From positions 1 to 7,651 of the forward strand of contig CAIQGU010000479.1 in the NCBI GenBank assembly GCA_903871435.1: 7,651 bases of DNA, written 5' to 3'. The position numbers and the translations under genes are program-made. This document shows positions 1-7,651 of the stretch, piece after piece. The notes beneath the pieces are model-generated. The model saw only the letters and a list, made by a program, of their open reading frames with translations. It made no database searches and was not told where the DNA came from. This DNA comes from an uncultured Burkholderiales bacterium. Its GTDB lineage: Bacteria > Pseudomonadota > Gammaproteobacteria > Burkholderiales > Burkholderiaceae_F. The number at the start of each line of letters is the position of its first letter. Position 1 is the stretch's first letter.

Positions 1-703
1 GCTGGCCGATGCGCGGGACATGGCGGCGCGCCTGGGGGTGCGCTACGACGAGATGCCGATCAACGGTGCCTTTGACGCCTATATCGCAACGCTGACGCCG
101 CAGTTTTACGGCCTGCCCTGGGATACCACCGAAGAAAACATCCAGGCGCGCATTCGCGGCACGCTGTTGATGGCCTTGTCCAACAAGACCGGCGCCATCG
201 TGCTGACCACCGGCAACAAGAGCGAAATGGCGGTGGGGTACTGCACGCTGTATGGCGACATGGCCGGCGGTTTCGCGGTCATCAAGGACCTCACCAAGAC
301 CCTGGTCTACCGTCTTTCACGCTACCGCAACAGCCTCTCGCCGGACATTCCGGATCGCATCCTGGAGCGCGCGCCCAGCGCTGAACTGCGCGCCAACCAG
401 ACAGACCAGGACAGCCTGCCGCCGTACGATCTGCTCGATGCCATCATCGAGCAGTACATGGAAAAGGACGCCAGCCTGGCCCAGATGGTGGCTGACGGCT
501 ATCCCGAGGTGGATGTGCGGCGCATCGTCCGCATGATCCGATTGAGCGAGTACAAGCGCCGGCAGGCGCCGGTAGGCATCCGGGTTACCCATCGCGCTTT
601 CGGGCGCGACTGGCGCTATCCCATCACCAACCGCTTCCACGACGACGAAATATCCCTCGCGCCGGGGTTGCCTGCGGCACCCAAGAACGCCTTGGTTCGG
701 TAA
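1..703 (+). CDS. nadE: Glutamine-dependent NAD+ synthetase, C-terminal part (5' truncated by window)
   Basis: NadE makes NAD+ from deamido-NAD+, ATP and nitrogen from glutamine, the last step of cytoplasmic NAD biosynthesis. The reading frame is already open at base 2 and stops with TAA at 701-703, so about 233 residues are visible. They match the end of the synthetase domain: the substrate-binding stretch with TTGNKSEMAVGYCTLYGDMAGG, continuing into AVIKDLTKTLVY, then the closing segment with YPEVDVRRIVRMI and KRRQAP. The TGNKSEMAVGY form is that of the long, two-domain glutamine-dependent enzymes rather than the short ammonia-dependent ones. The amidase domain and the SGGxDS ATP-binding loop would lie upstream, outside the window. 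glnB follows after 27 bp on the same strand, so cotranscription is likely. Nothing visible suggests damage. The family call is secure; the N-terminal architecture is inferred. Confidence 0.95.
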   Translation, partial: LADARDMAARLGVRYDEMPINGAFDAYIATLTPQFYGLPWDTTEENIQARIRGTLLMALSNKTGAIVLTTGNKSEMAVGYCTLYGDMAGGFAVIKDLTKTLVYRLSRYRNSLSPDIPDRILERAPSAELRANQTDQDSLPPYDLLDAIIEQYMEKDASLAQMVADGYPEVDVRRIVRMIRLSEYKRRQAPVGIRVTHRAFGRDWRYPITNRFHDDEISLAPGLPAAPKNALVR

Positions 704-1069
<366 letters not shown>

Positions 1070-1076
1070 ATTCTCG

Positions 1077-1093
1077 CCCGGCCTGGCGCCGGG
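1077..1093. terminator. GC-rich hairpin between convergent glnB and the FimV-like gene
   Basis: CCCGGC (1077-1082) and GCCGGG (1088-1093) form a perfect 6-bp stem with a 5-base loop in the 38 bp between the two stop codons. The position suits a shared bidirectional transcription end. Neither side has a T tract, so it is not a classic intrinsic terminator. It may instead protect 3' ends or work with Rho. Confidence 0.4.
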
Positions 1094-1107
1094 TGCGGCC
1101 CGCGATC

Positions 1108-3411
1108 TCAGTGGCCGTTCTTGAAGCCGTTACGCGGCTCGCCTGGCGAAATGGGGGCGTTTTCCGCGGCCGCCTTTTCCTTGAGTTTCTGCGTGGCTTC
1201 CGTGAACTTGGCGATTTCCACATCTTCCGGCGGTACCGCCCGGGTGGTCAGGTCAAGGTCGAGCGCCAGCATGGTGGGCGTCTGCGTGTAGGGTCCCTCG
1301 TCGAACGAGAATTCGCCGTGGCGGTGTTCGGGCGCTACCACCGTGGGCGAGGGTAGGGGCGGCAGGTCGACAACCGGCGGTAGCGAAGCAAGAAAAGGCG
1401 CGACGGTGGGCGCGACCGCGGGCGCATCGTTTCGCGGCGCAAGAGGCGAAGATTTCGTGGGGGACGCAGCCGGGGCAACCGTGGGTGTGGCAGCCGTCGC
1501 AGCGCCGGCGGGCACCTTGCCCGGTACCGGCAGGGGTCCTGGGATGCGCGTCTCAAGGGCATCCGCCGGCTTGCGGGTAGGCTCGTCGAGATTGCCCGGC
1601 TCGAGAAAAACGGTGTGCATCTTTCCCAGTTCGGGGTCATCGGCATGCAGTTCCGTCACCTCTATGCGCGTCTGGGGACTGCCGGGGTCGGGCGTAAGCG
1701 TTGAGGTGGTGCCGGTGAGCTCTTCGAACTTGGCCAGTGGTCCCGTGCGAGGCAGCGGCGGAGGCGCTTTGGGCGCGGCCGCCCGCGCCGGCGCTGCCGG
1801 CGTGGACATGGGCGCAGCCGGCGCTGCGGCGCGTGCTGCCATGGGCGCGGTGGGCTGCAGCGAGCCCGCGCTGGCGCGCCCAAGCGCGTTGGGCATTGCG
1901 GGCGGCTCGGGCTCCCAGGACGGCTTTTCCCAGGGCATGCCAGCGCGCTTGCGCTGCAGGTTCATGAGGCCGCTGATACCCAGGCCCAGCAGCGCGAGTA
2001 TGGCGACGATCCAGCCGGTACTCAGGCGCTGAGGCGATTCGACAGCAGTGGCTACGCGTTGCCGGTCGGCCGCCATTTCGGTGCGCAGCAGTTCAAGCTC
2101 ACGGGTGAGATCGACAATGCGCTTGTCCATCTCGGCGATACGCTCGGCGGCAGGGTCGGGTTGATCCGGTGGCGATGCGAGCACGAGGCGGTCGGCAGCG
2201 GGCGCCTTGGGCCGCTGCACTGCTGTGGCTTTACCACCTGGAGCCGTTGCGCCCGTTGCCGCAATTGCCGGTGACTGGGCGGGTGCGGCGCCGGGGGGTT
2301 CCCGCGTCACGGGAGGCGGAAGCGATTTGTGCGGCCGGCGCAGGGTGTCCGCCGCGCCGCTCGCAACGGGTGCCGGTGCTGCGGCCGGCGCTGCCTCGGC
2401 AGTGGCCGCTGCAGCCGTCGCCGGCTCGGGCCGTGCGGCGCCCAACGGCGCTGCATCCGTCAAGCCTGCAGGTGCCGCCGTGCCGTCCAGGCTGACGGCG
2501 TACTCGCGGCGGACCGGCACACCGCATCCGGCTTCGAGCACCACGCGAAGGGCGGGTACCGTCACTGCATTGTTGGTCAGCACATCAATCTGCGTGCCAG
2601 CAGCGGTCCGCACGACAGCCAGCTTCGCCTGGCTGAGTACGGGCGGCCCGTCACCGCTCCACGAGCCTGCCAGCCGCACGCAGCTGGCGTCCAGCGTTGC
2701 GGCTTCAGTGCCGGTAACTGGCACCTGCAGGGACAAGGCCTGGCCTACCCGGCCCGAAACGGTTGCGGCGCCCAGCTCGAGCGCCGCCGCGCCGGCCGCG
2801 GCACCAGTGCCTCCGGGGTTGACATCGTTTCCGGTGGCCAGCGAGCTGGCCGGTTCAACTGCAGGCGCTGTGCTGGAGCTGCCTACAGCGGATGGAGATG
2901 ACGCCGTCGATGCGGCTGTCGATGCGGCTGTCGATACAGCCGAAGCCGTGGATGCGGATGCGAACGTCGATGGCGCCGACACGGCCAATTGCGGCAGCGT
3001 ATCGGGCGGATCGAGCAGCAGCACGAACTCCCGGCGCGCGTGCTGCGCACAGCCGGCCTCGACCGAAACCCGCAATACCGGTTCGTTGATGGGGTAGACG
3101 CTGTCAATACGCAGGATGCGGCCTTCGCCCTTGCGCTCGATGCTGATGCGCGCCATCGCCGCCGTCATCGTCGGAATGCCATCTGACCCCGTGCCGGCCA
3201 CCAGCCGCACGCATTGCGCCGTGAGCTCCCCGTCGGGATCCACGCGCAAGGGAATACGCAGGCGCAGGGGCTGGCCGAGTCCGCTCGATACTTGCGGCTC
3301 GCCAAAACCAAATCCCCATGCTGCCGGCGCAAACAAGCCCAAGCCGGCCGCGCACGCCGCGACGGCTGCAACAGCGGTAAGACGCGACGGGATGGGTAAG
3401 GTTCTGTTCAC
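1108..3411 (-). CDS. FimV/HubP-like single-pass inner-membrane protein with duplicated periplasmic domain
   Basis: This 767-residue, Ala/Pro-rich protein has a probable signal peptide (1 to about 33, hydrophobic 11-31). Residues 35-135 form a FimV-N-like domain (GEPQVSSGLGQPLRLRIPL), followed by a Ser/Thr/Ala linker. A second diverged copy spans about 212-309. A Pro/Ala-rich stretch, a coiled coil (422-455, with AEMDKRIVDLTRELELLRTE), one membrane segment (466-484) followed by QRKR, and a cytoplasmic tail complete it. Each domain copy carries CVRL and EAGC cysteines (C67/C121 and C244/C296), perhaps a periplasmic disulfide. The tail is low-complexity apart from islands near 579-613 and 697-750. 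FimV/HubP proteins bind peptidoglycan and organise cell poles or type IV pili, but I see no LysM motif or FimV C-terminal helical repeat, so function is unproven. The start is GTG at 3411: GGAAG lies 8 bases upstream and the signal peptide follows directly. A nearby ATG (3416-3414) is out of frame. No truncation is visible. Confidence 0.72.
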   Translation of the reverse strand: MNRTLPIPSRLTAVAAVAACAAGLGLFAPAAWGFGFGEPQVSSGLGQPLRLRIPLRVDPDGELTAQCVRLVAGTGSDGIPTMTAAMARISIERKGEGRILRIDSVYPINEPVLRVSVEAGCAQHARREFVLLLDPPDTLPQLAVSAPSTFASASTASAVSTAASTAASTASSPSAVGSSSTAPAVEPASSLATGNDVNPGGTGAAAGAAALELGAATVSGRVGQALSLQVPVTGTEAATLDASCVRLAGSWSGDGPPVLSQAKLAVVRTAAGTQIDVLTNNAVTVPALRVVLEAGCGVPVRREYAVSLDGTAAPAGLTDAAPLGAARPEPATAAAATAEAAPAAAPAPVASGAADTLRRPHKSLPPPVTREPPGAAPAQSPAIAATGATAPGGKATAVQRPKAPAADRLVLASPPDQPDPAAERIAEMDKRIVDLTRELELLRTEMAADRQRVATAVESPQRLSTGWIVAILALLGLGISGLMNLQRKRAGMPWEKPSWEPEPPAMPNALGRASAGSLQPTAPMAARAAAPAAPMSTPAAPARAAAPKAPPPLPRTGPLAKFEELTGTTSTLTPDPGSPQTRIEVTELHADDPELGKMHTVFLEPGNLDEPTRKPADALETRIPGPLPVPGKVPAGAATAATPTVAPAASPTKSSPLAPRNDAPAVAPTVAPFLASLPPVVDLPPLPSPTVVAPEHRHGEFSFDEGPYTQTPTMLALDLDLTTRAVPPEDVEIAKFTEATQKLKEKAAAENAPISPGEPRNGFKNGH
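2906..2941. repeat. Three tandem 12-bp units inside the FimV-like gene linker
   Basis: GTCGATGCGGCT occurs twice back to back (2906-2917, 2918-2929), followed by a third diverged copy GTCGATACAGCC (2930-2941). On the coding minus strand each unit gives four residues of the Ala/Ser/Thr linker between the two domain copies (AAST or AVST). The unit is a multiple of three, so gain or loss would keep the frame. Confidence 0.8.
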
Positions 3412-3419
3412 GACATCTG

Positions 3420-3424
3420 CTTCC
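3420..3424 (-). promoter_or_regulatory. Ribosome binding site of the FimV-like gene
   Basis: GGAAG on the minus strand lies 8 bases before the GTG at 3411 and decides this start. No in-frame ATG nearby would keep the signal peptide intact. Confidence 0.6.
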
Positions 3425-3561
3425 GGGTTTTCGCTTCCGAGGACTGCCCCTTGCCGTGCGGCATGCGGGATCGAACCAGGAAGGAAACGGTAAGCGAATT
3501 CCGTCGCTGCGTAAATACGGTATCAACCCCCAGTTGCCCCGCTTTGGTAGTTTCCCCACGC

Positions 3562-3586
3562 AAAAAGCCCTTGAATCTAACGGGCT
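3562..3586 (-). terminator. Probable rho-independent terminator of trxB
   Basis: Read on the minus strand, AGCCC (3586-3582) pairs with GGGCT (3570-3566). A further TT/AA pairing next to a bulged G leaves a small loop, and a run of T follows at once (3566-3562). The structure lies about 84 bp past the trxB stop and before the FimV-like gene, so the two genes are probably separate transcripts. The stem is short, hence moderate confidence. Confidence 0.6.
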
Positions 3587-3669
3587 ATTGGGAATCGGGG
3601 CTCCTGCAGCCGTTTGGCGGTCGTCGGTCGTTCAGCTTCTTGTATCGGATTCGTCGGCCGTGTCGCCGT

Positions 3670-4683
<1,014 letters not shown>

Positions 4684-4687
4684 TCAT

Positions 4688-4715
4688 TCCCTGGCAGATG
4701 CAAAACCCCATTATA
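4688..4715 (-). promoter_or_regulatory. trxB promoter -10 box and ribosome binding site
   Basis: On the minus strand, a perfect sigma-70 -10 box TATAAT occupies 4715-4710. A weak -35 candidate, TTTCCC (4737-4732), lies 16 bases further upstream. Transcription from this box would begin near 4703 and give a leader of roughly 23 bases. AGGGA at 4692-4688 sits 7 bases before the ATG. I see no clear OxyR or other operator. Confidence 0.6.
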
Positions 4716-4797
4716 GGAGGCCCGAGCGGCCGGGAAACGATGCCGGCGGGCGTTCGCGGCTCCCCCAAAGGTCCGATACGGTATGTGCGCCCGCCAA

Positions 4798-4812
4798 TCC
4801 TATAATCAAGCC
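4798..4812 (+). promoter_or_regulatory. Candidate ftsK -10 box immediately before the start codon
   Basis: TATAAT at 4801-4806, within TCCTATAAT (4798-4806), is a perfect -10 hexamer. It ends six bases before the ATG at 4813, so initiation at the usual distance would fall on or next to the A of the ATG. No recognisable -35 is seen 15-19 bases upstream and no Shine-Dalgarno precedes 4813. The match could be chance, especially if translation starts at the in-frame ATG at 4783. Confidence 0.4.
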
Positions 4813-7173
4813 ATGGCTGGATCAGGGTCGCAGGGCTTGGACGATGTTCGCGCACAACGGCGCGAGGCGCCCGCACGTGCAGGCCGCGCCCGCCGCAGCG
4901 CCATTGCCGACGGATCCGCTGCCGGGCAGGGCGCCCGGCTGCTCGCCGAAGCCCGCTGGATGACGCTGGCGGTGCTCACGGCAGGGCTCGCGGCCGTGCT
5001 CCTGTCCTACAACCGAGCCGACCCGGGTTTTACCAATTCCACCAGCGTCACCCAAATCCATAACTGGGCTGGCTCGGCCGGTGCGTTTGCCGCCGACCTG
5101 CTGTACTTCCTGTTTGGCTTCTCCGCATTGCTGCTGGTGGTGTACGCGGCGGCCGGGGTCGCGCGCGCATTCAAGCGCTTGCATCGCATCGTCGACGGTG
5201 CGGAGCCCCTGTCACCCTGGGTTCGCGGCCCGGGGTCCATCCTTCTGCTCATTGCCGTGGCTACGCTGGAGTCGCTGCGGCTAGGGTCCCTGGGCGGTGG
5301 GCTCACCGGCGGTGCGGGCGGCCTGCTGGGCCGATCGCTGTCGCCCTGGGTGCTCAGCGCGCTGGGCGCCACGGGTGGCACCGTGGCCTTGCTGGTCGCG
5401 TGCGCCGTGGGCGCCAGTTTGAGTTTTGGTTTTTCCTGGTTGGCGGTGGCCGAGCGGCTCGGGCGCAGCCTGGAGAGCGCCGTGGACTGGGTGCGCGCGT
5501 CGCGCGAAGCCAAGGTGGACCGCAGCATAGGCGTTACGGCCTCAGAGCAGCGCGCAGCGGTGCTGGCCGCGCAGCGCGAAAAGATCGAAGAGCACGAGAT
5601 CGTGCACATCGAGCGTCCGGCAGCGCGGGTGGCCGCTTCCGAGCGCAAGCAAAAGGAAAGCCAGGTGCCGCTGTTTGCCGAGGTCGCCGAAACGGGCCTG
5701 CCGGCGCTGGAACTCCTCGACGAACCCGACTCCGGTCCGGAGGCGGTTTCCACCGATACGCTTGATTTCACGTCGCGGCTCATCGAAAAAAAGCTCAAGG
5801 ACTTTGGCGTGGAAGTTGCCGTGGTCGCTGCCTACCCGGGCCCCGTCATCACGCGCTACGAGATCGAACCGGCCACGGGGGTCAAGGGCGTGCAGGTGGT
5901 CAACCTCGCCAAGGACCTCGCGCGCGCGCTCTCCCTCGTTTCGATCCGCGTGGTCGAGACCATACCGGGCAAGAATCTCATGGGACTGGAACTGCCCAAT
6001 GCCCGGCGCCAGGTGGTACGGCTCTCCGAGATCCTGGGTTCGGCCGTGTACAACGAAAGCCACTCGCCCGTCACCCTGGGTCTGGGCAAGGACATCGCCG
6101 GCAAGCCGGTGGTGGTGGATCTGGCGCGCATGCCGCACATGCTGGTAGCCGGTACCACGGGATCGGGCAAGTCGGTGGGCATCAACGCCATGATCCTGTC
6201 GATCCTCTACAAGGCCACGCCCGCCCAGGTGCGCCTGCTGATGATCGACCCCAAGATGCTCGAGCTTTCCACCTACGAAGGCATTCCGCACCTGCTGGCA
6301 CCCGTGGTCACCGACATGCGCGAAGCCGGCCACGCGCTCAACTGGTGCGTCGGTGAAATGGACCGGCGCTACCGGCTGCTCAGCAAGATGGGCGTGCGCA
6401 GCCTGGGCGGCTACAACCAGAAGATCCTCGAGGCCGAAGAAAAGGGCGAGCGGCTGCTCAACCCCTTTGCGCCCGACCCGGCCGAGGCCGCGCCCCTGGA
6501 GACCCTGCCGATGATCGTGGTGGTCATCGACGAGCTGGCCGACATGATGATGGTCACCGGCAAGAAGGTAGAAGAGCTCATCGCCCGCATCGCGCAAAAG
6601 GCCCGCGCCGCCGGCATGCACCTCATCCTGGCCACGCAGCGGCCCTCGGTGGACGTGATCACCGGCCTCATCAAGGCCAACATTCCCACGCGCATCGGCT
6701 TCCAGGTATCCAGCCGGGTCGATTCGCGCACCATCCTCGACCAGATGGGCGCCGAGTCGCTGCTGGGCCAGGGCGACATGCTGTACCTGCCCGCCGGCAC
6801 GGGCGTGCCCACGCGGGTGCACGGCGCTTTCGTATCCGATGCCGAAGTGCATCGGGTGGTGGAAGCCTTGCGCCGGCAGGGCGAGCCACAGTACCTGGAG
6901 GGCGTGCTCGATGCGCCGGAGGCCACGGTGGAAGGCAACAGCGGCACGGCCGGCCAGAGCGGTGGCGAAGCCGATCCGCTCTACGACCAGGCCGTGGAAA
7001 TCGTCCTCAAGCAACGGCGCGCGTCGATTTCGCTGGTGCAGCGCCATCTGCGCATCGGCTACAACCGCGCGGCCCGCCTGCTCGAGGACATGGAGCGCGC
7101 CGGCATGGTGTCGAGCCTGCAGGCCAATGGCAACCGGGAGATCCTGGTGCCGGCACGGGAGGCAGCGGAATGA
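4813..7173 (+). CDS. ftsK: DNA translocase FtsK
   Basis: FtsK is a septal DNA motor that clears chromosome termini and activates XerCD recombination at dif. From ATG 4813 it has 786 residues. A basic N-terminal tail precedes the four-helix membrane domain: hydrophobic stretches near 51-66, 93-116, 142-155 and 186-211. A charged linker of only about 110 residues follows, far shorter than the roughly 600 of E. coli FtsK. The alpha/beta motor begins near 318, with Walker A GTTGSGKS at 447-454, [10 protein letters not shown] at 477-486, and Walker [12 protein letters not shown] at 567-577. [12 protein letters not shown] (607-618) follows. The C-terminal gamma winged helix (721-767) has the DNA-reading [18 protein letters not shown]. 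An in-frame ATG at 4783 would add ten residues behind a weak AAAGG. I prefer 4813 but cannot exclude 4783. The stop overlaps the lolA start, implying coupled expression. Identification is certain; only the start is open. Confidence 0.96.
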   Translation: MAGSGSQGLDDVRAQRREAPARAGRARRSAIADGSAAGQGARLLAEARWMTLAVLTAGLAAVLLSYNRADPGFTNSTSVTQIHNWAGSAGAFAADLLYFLFGFSALLLVVYAAAGVARAFKRLHRIVDGAEPLSPWVRGPGSILLLIAVATLESLRLGSLGGGLTGGAGGLLGRSLSPWVLSALGATGGTVALLVACAVGASLSFGFSWLAVAERLGRSLESAVDWVRASREAKVDRSIGVTASEQRAAVLAAQREKIEEHEIVHIERPAARVAASERKQKESQVPLFAEVAETGLPALELLDEPDSGPEAVSTDTLDFTSRLIEKKLKDFGVEVAVVAAYPGPVITRYEIEPATGVKGVQVVNLAKDLARALSLVSIRVVETIPGKNLMGLELPNARRQVVRLSEILGSAVYNESHSPVTLGLGKDIAGKPVVVDLARMPHMLVAGTTGSGKSVGINAMILSILYKATPAQVRLLMIDPKMLELSTYEGIPHLLAPVVTDMREAGHALNWCVGEMDRRYRLLSKMGVRSLGGYNQKILEAEEKGERLLNPFAPDPAEAAPLETLPMIVVVIDELADMMMVTGKKVEELIARIAQKARAAGMHLILATQRPSVDVITGLIKANIPTRIGFQVSSRVDSRTILDQMGAESLLGQGDMLYLPAGTGVPTRVHGAFVSDAEVHRVVEALRRQGEPQYLEGVLDAPEATVEGNSGTAGQSGGEADPLYDQAVEIVLKQRRASISLVQRHLRIGYNRAARLLEDMERAGMVSSLQANGNREILVPAREAAE
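4924..4931 (+). other. KOPS-like octamer GGGCAGGG within ftsK
   Basis: This matches the E. coli FtsK-orienting consensus GGGNAGGG on the + strand. One or two matches per strand are expected by chance in a GC-rich window of this size, and KOPS use in this organism is assumed rather than shown. Confidence 0.3.
7157..7162 (+). promoter_or_regulatory. lolA ribosome binding site inside the end of ftsK
   Basis: GGGAGG lies seven bases before the ATG at 7170, inside the last ftsK codons. It is the strongest Shine-Dalgarno near any of the candidate lolA starts and favours the ATGA-overlap start. A second, AGGAG at 7185-7189, could serve GTG 7200 or ATG 7203. Confidence 0.55.
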
Positions 7174-7651
7174 GTCGCTATAGCAGGAGCGGGCAGGGCG
7201 TGATGCGCGACATGCTGACCCGGGCGGGATCGATGATGGCGCGTCTGCTGGCGCTGTTGGCTGCGCTCGCCTGCGCGCCGGCGCAATCCGCGCCCCTGGA
7301 TCAGTTGCACGCTTTTCTCAACGGCACCACCAGCTCTCGCGGCGACTTCACCCAGCAAAGCCCCGGGCCGCGTGCGCAGACCGCCTCGGGCACCAGCACA
7401 ACCGGCAAGCCACTGGTATCGCACGGCAGCTTCGAGTTCCAGCGGCCCGGCCGCTTCCGCTGGACCTACAGTGCGCCCTACGAGCAGCTCATCGTGAGCG
7501 ACGGCAAGTCGCTTTACCTGTTCGACAAGGACCTCAACCAGGTAACGAAGAAGAAACTCGCGGGCGCCTTGCCGGCGTCGCCGGCCTCCATCCTGTTCGG
7601 CTCCAACGACTTCGAACACGATTTTTCCGTCGCCGACGACGGCACGAAGGA
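7170..7651 (+). CDS. lolA: Outer-membrane lipoprotein carrier protein LolA (3' truncated by window)
   Basis: LolA is the periplasmic chaperone that takes lipoproteins from the inner-membrane LolCDE complex to LolB at the outer membrane. The frame stays open to the window end, giving 160 complete codons of a protein usually near 200-210 residues before the signal is removed. Family features are the SRGDFTQ segment (56-62), [13 protein letters not shown] (88-100), [22 protein letters not shown] (104-125), and [16 protein letters not shown] (129-144). The hydrophobic signal core is about 25-36, with APA|Q (36-38) a likely signal peptidase site. The start at 7170 overlaps the ftsK stop as ATGA and has GGGAGG upstream. 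It gives an unusually long N-region, so GTG 7200 or ATG 7203 remain plausible. Residues 63-85 look longer than the usual loop between the first strands. The family call is firm; the start is less so. Confidence 0.93.
   Translation, partial: MSRYSRSGQGVMRDMLTRAGSMMARLLALLAALACAPAQSAPLDQLHAFLNGTTSSRGDFTQQSPGPRAQTASGTSTTGKPLVSHGSFEFQRPGRFRWTYSAPYEQLIVSDGKSLYLFDKDLNQVTKKKLAGALPASPASILFGSNDFEHDFSVADDGTK
7191..7198 (+). other. KOPS-like octamer GGGCAGGG near the lolA start
   Basis: This is a second GGGCAGGG on the + strand, just inside lolA. The limits are those noted for the match in ftsK. A third match to GGGNAGGG (GGGTAGGG) lies at 1351-1358, also on the + strand. Confidence 0.3.

Larger units (their letters stand above)
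3412..3669 (-). other. Intergenic region between trxB and the FimV-like gene
   Basis: These 258 bases contain the probable trxB terminator (3562-3586) and the RBS at 3420-3424. Somewhere between them there should be a promoter for the FimV-like gene. The best candidates I can see on the minus strand are TTGATA followed 17 bases later by CGGAAT, or TTTACG followed 17 bases later by TACCGT. Both are poor, so I do not annotate a promoter. A short palindrome TGCCG-TG-CGGCA lies at 3452-3463. No convincing small gene or RNA gene was found. Confidence 0.5.

Noticed and set aside
2207..3097. A 296-codon open frame on the + strand opposite the FimV-like gene
   Set aside because: It is an Ala/Gly/Ser-rich mirror of the low-complexity linker. 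The minus-strand frame has a signal peptide, paired domains, a coiled coil and a membrane helix, so it is the real gene.
3467..3477. GGTTCGATCCC on the minus strand, resembling a tRNA T-arm, possibly a tRNA remnant or attachment site
   Set aside because: The flanking bases do not complete a five-pair T stem, no acceptor, D or anticodon arm lies upstream, and no CCA-like end or second copy was found. An 11-base match is best explained by chance.
3412..3669. A hidden small gene, riboswitch or mobile-element scar in the largest intergenic gap
   Set aside because: Apart from the terminator-like hairpin, an RBS and a short palindrome, I found no start-with-RBS short frame of convincing composition, no terminal inverted repeats and no target-site duplication.
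5542..7047. A 501-codon open frame on the minus strand opposite ftsK
   Set aside because: It lies wholly inside ftsK, whose motor motifs are unmistakable. Its translation is His/Gly/Arg/Asp-rich with no domain pattern, as expected for an antisense frame in GC-rich DNA.
7260..7278. Cys35 of the lolA product in ALAC, a possible lipobox
   Set aside because: The position three before the Cys is Ala rather than Leu, LolA is known as a soluble periplasmic carrier, and an ordinary signal peptidase site (APA) follows directly.

Overview
The window is GC-rich (roughly two-thirds G+C) and reads as ordinary chromosome from a betaproteobacterium. Burkholderiales, and Alcaligenaceae/Bordetella-like relatives in particular, fit best. 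This rests on the protein character of NadE, GlnB, TrxB, FtsK and LolA and on the familiar gene orders nadE-glnB and trxB/ftsK-lolA. No exact species can be named from the sequence alone.

Layout. Bases 1-703 hold the 3' end of nadE (glutamine-dependent NAD+ synthetase, + strand). It is followed after 27 bp by glnB (731-1069, +), a PII nitrogen signal protein. Converging on glnB, with a GC hairpin in the 38-bp gap, is a large minus-strand gene (1108-3411) for a FimV/HubP-like, Ala/Pro-rich, single-pass inner-membrane protein. Its periplasmic part carries two copies of a FimV-N-like domain, each with a conserved pair of cysteines. A 258-bp intergenic region (3412-3669) holds a probable rho-independent terminator for the next gene, trxB (thioredoxin reductase, 3670-4680, -). 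trxB is divergent from ftsK (4813-7173, +), the division and chromosome-translocation motor. lolA (from 7170, +, cut by the window end) overlaps ftsK by an ATGA junction and encodes the periplasmic lipoprotein carrier. No stretch longer than 300 bases lacks a gene.

How the genes relate. nadE and glnB probably share a transcript and belong to NAD+ supply and nitrogen signalling. ftsK and lolA are translationally coupled envelope/division genes. The FimV-like protein may also belong to cell-pole or envelope organisation, but that is inference. trxB and ftsK start from a 132-bp divergent region in which the same 9-mer, TCCTATAAT, occurs once per strand. On the ftsK side it lies so close to the ATG that a leaderless transcript is possible.

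I found no mobile element, CRISPR array, RNA gene, toxin-antitoxin pair or defence system. The window does not appear to contain an undescribed system. The points worth a second look are the duplicated cysteine-containing domain of the FimV-like protein, the ftsK start, and smaller details listed as findings.
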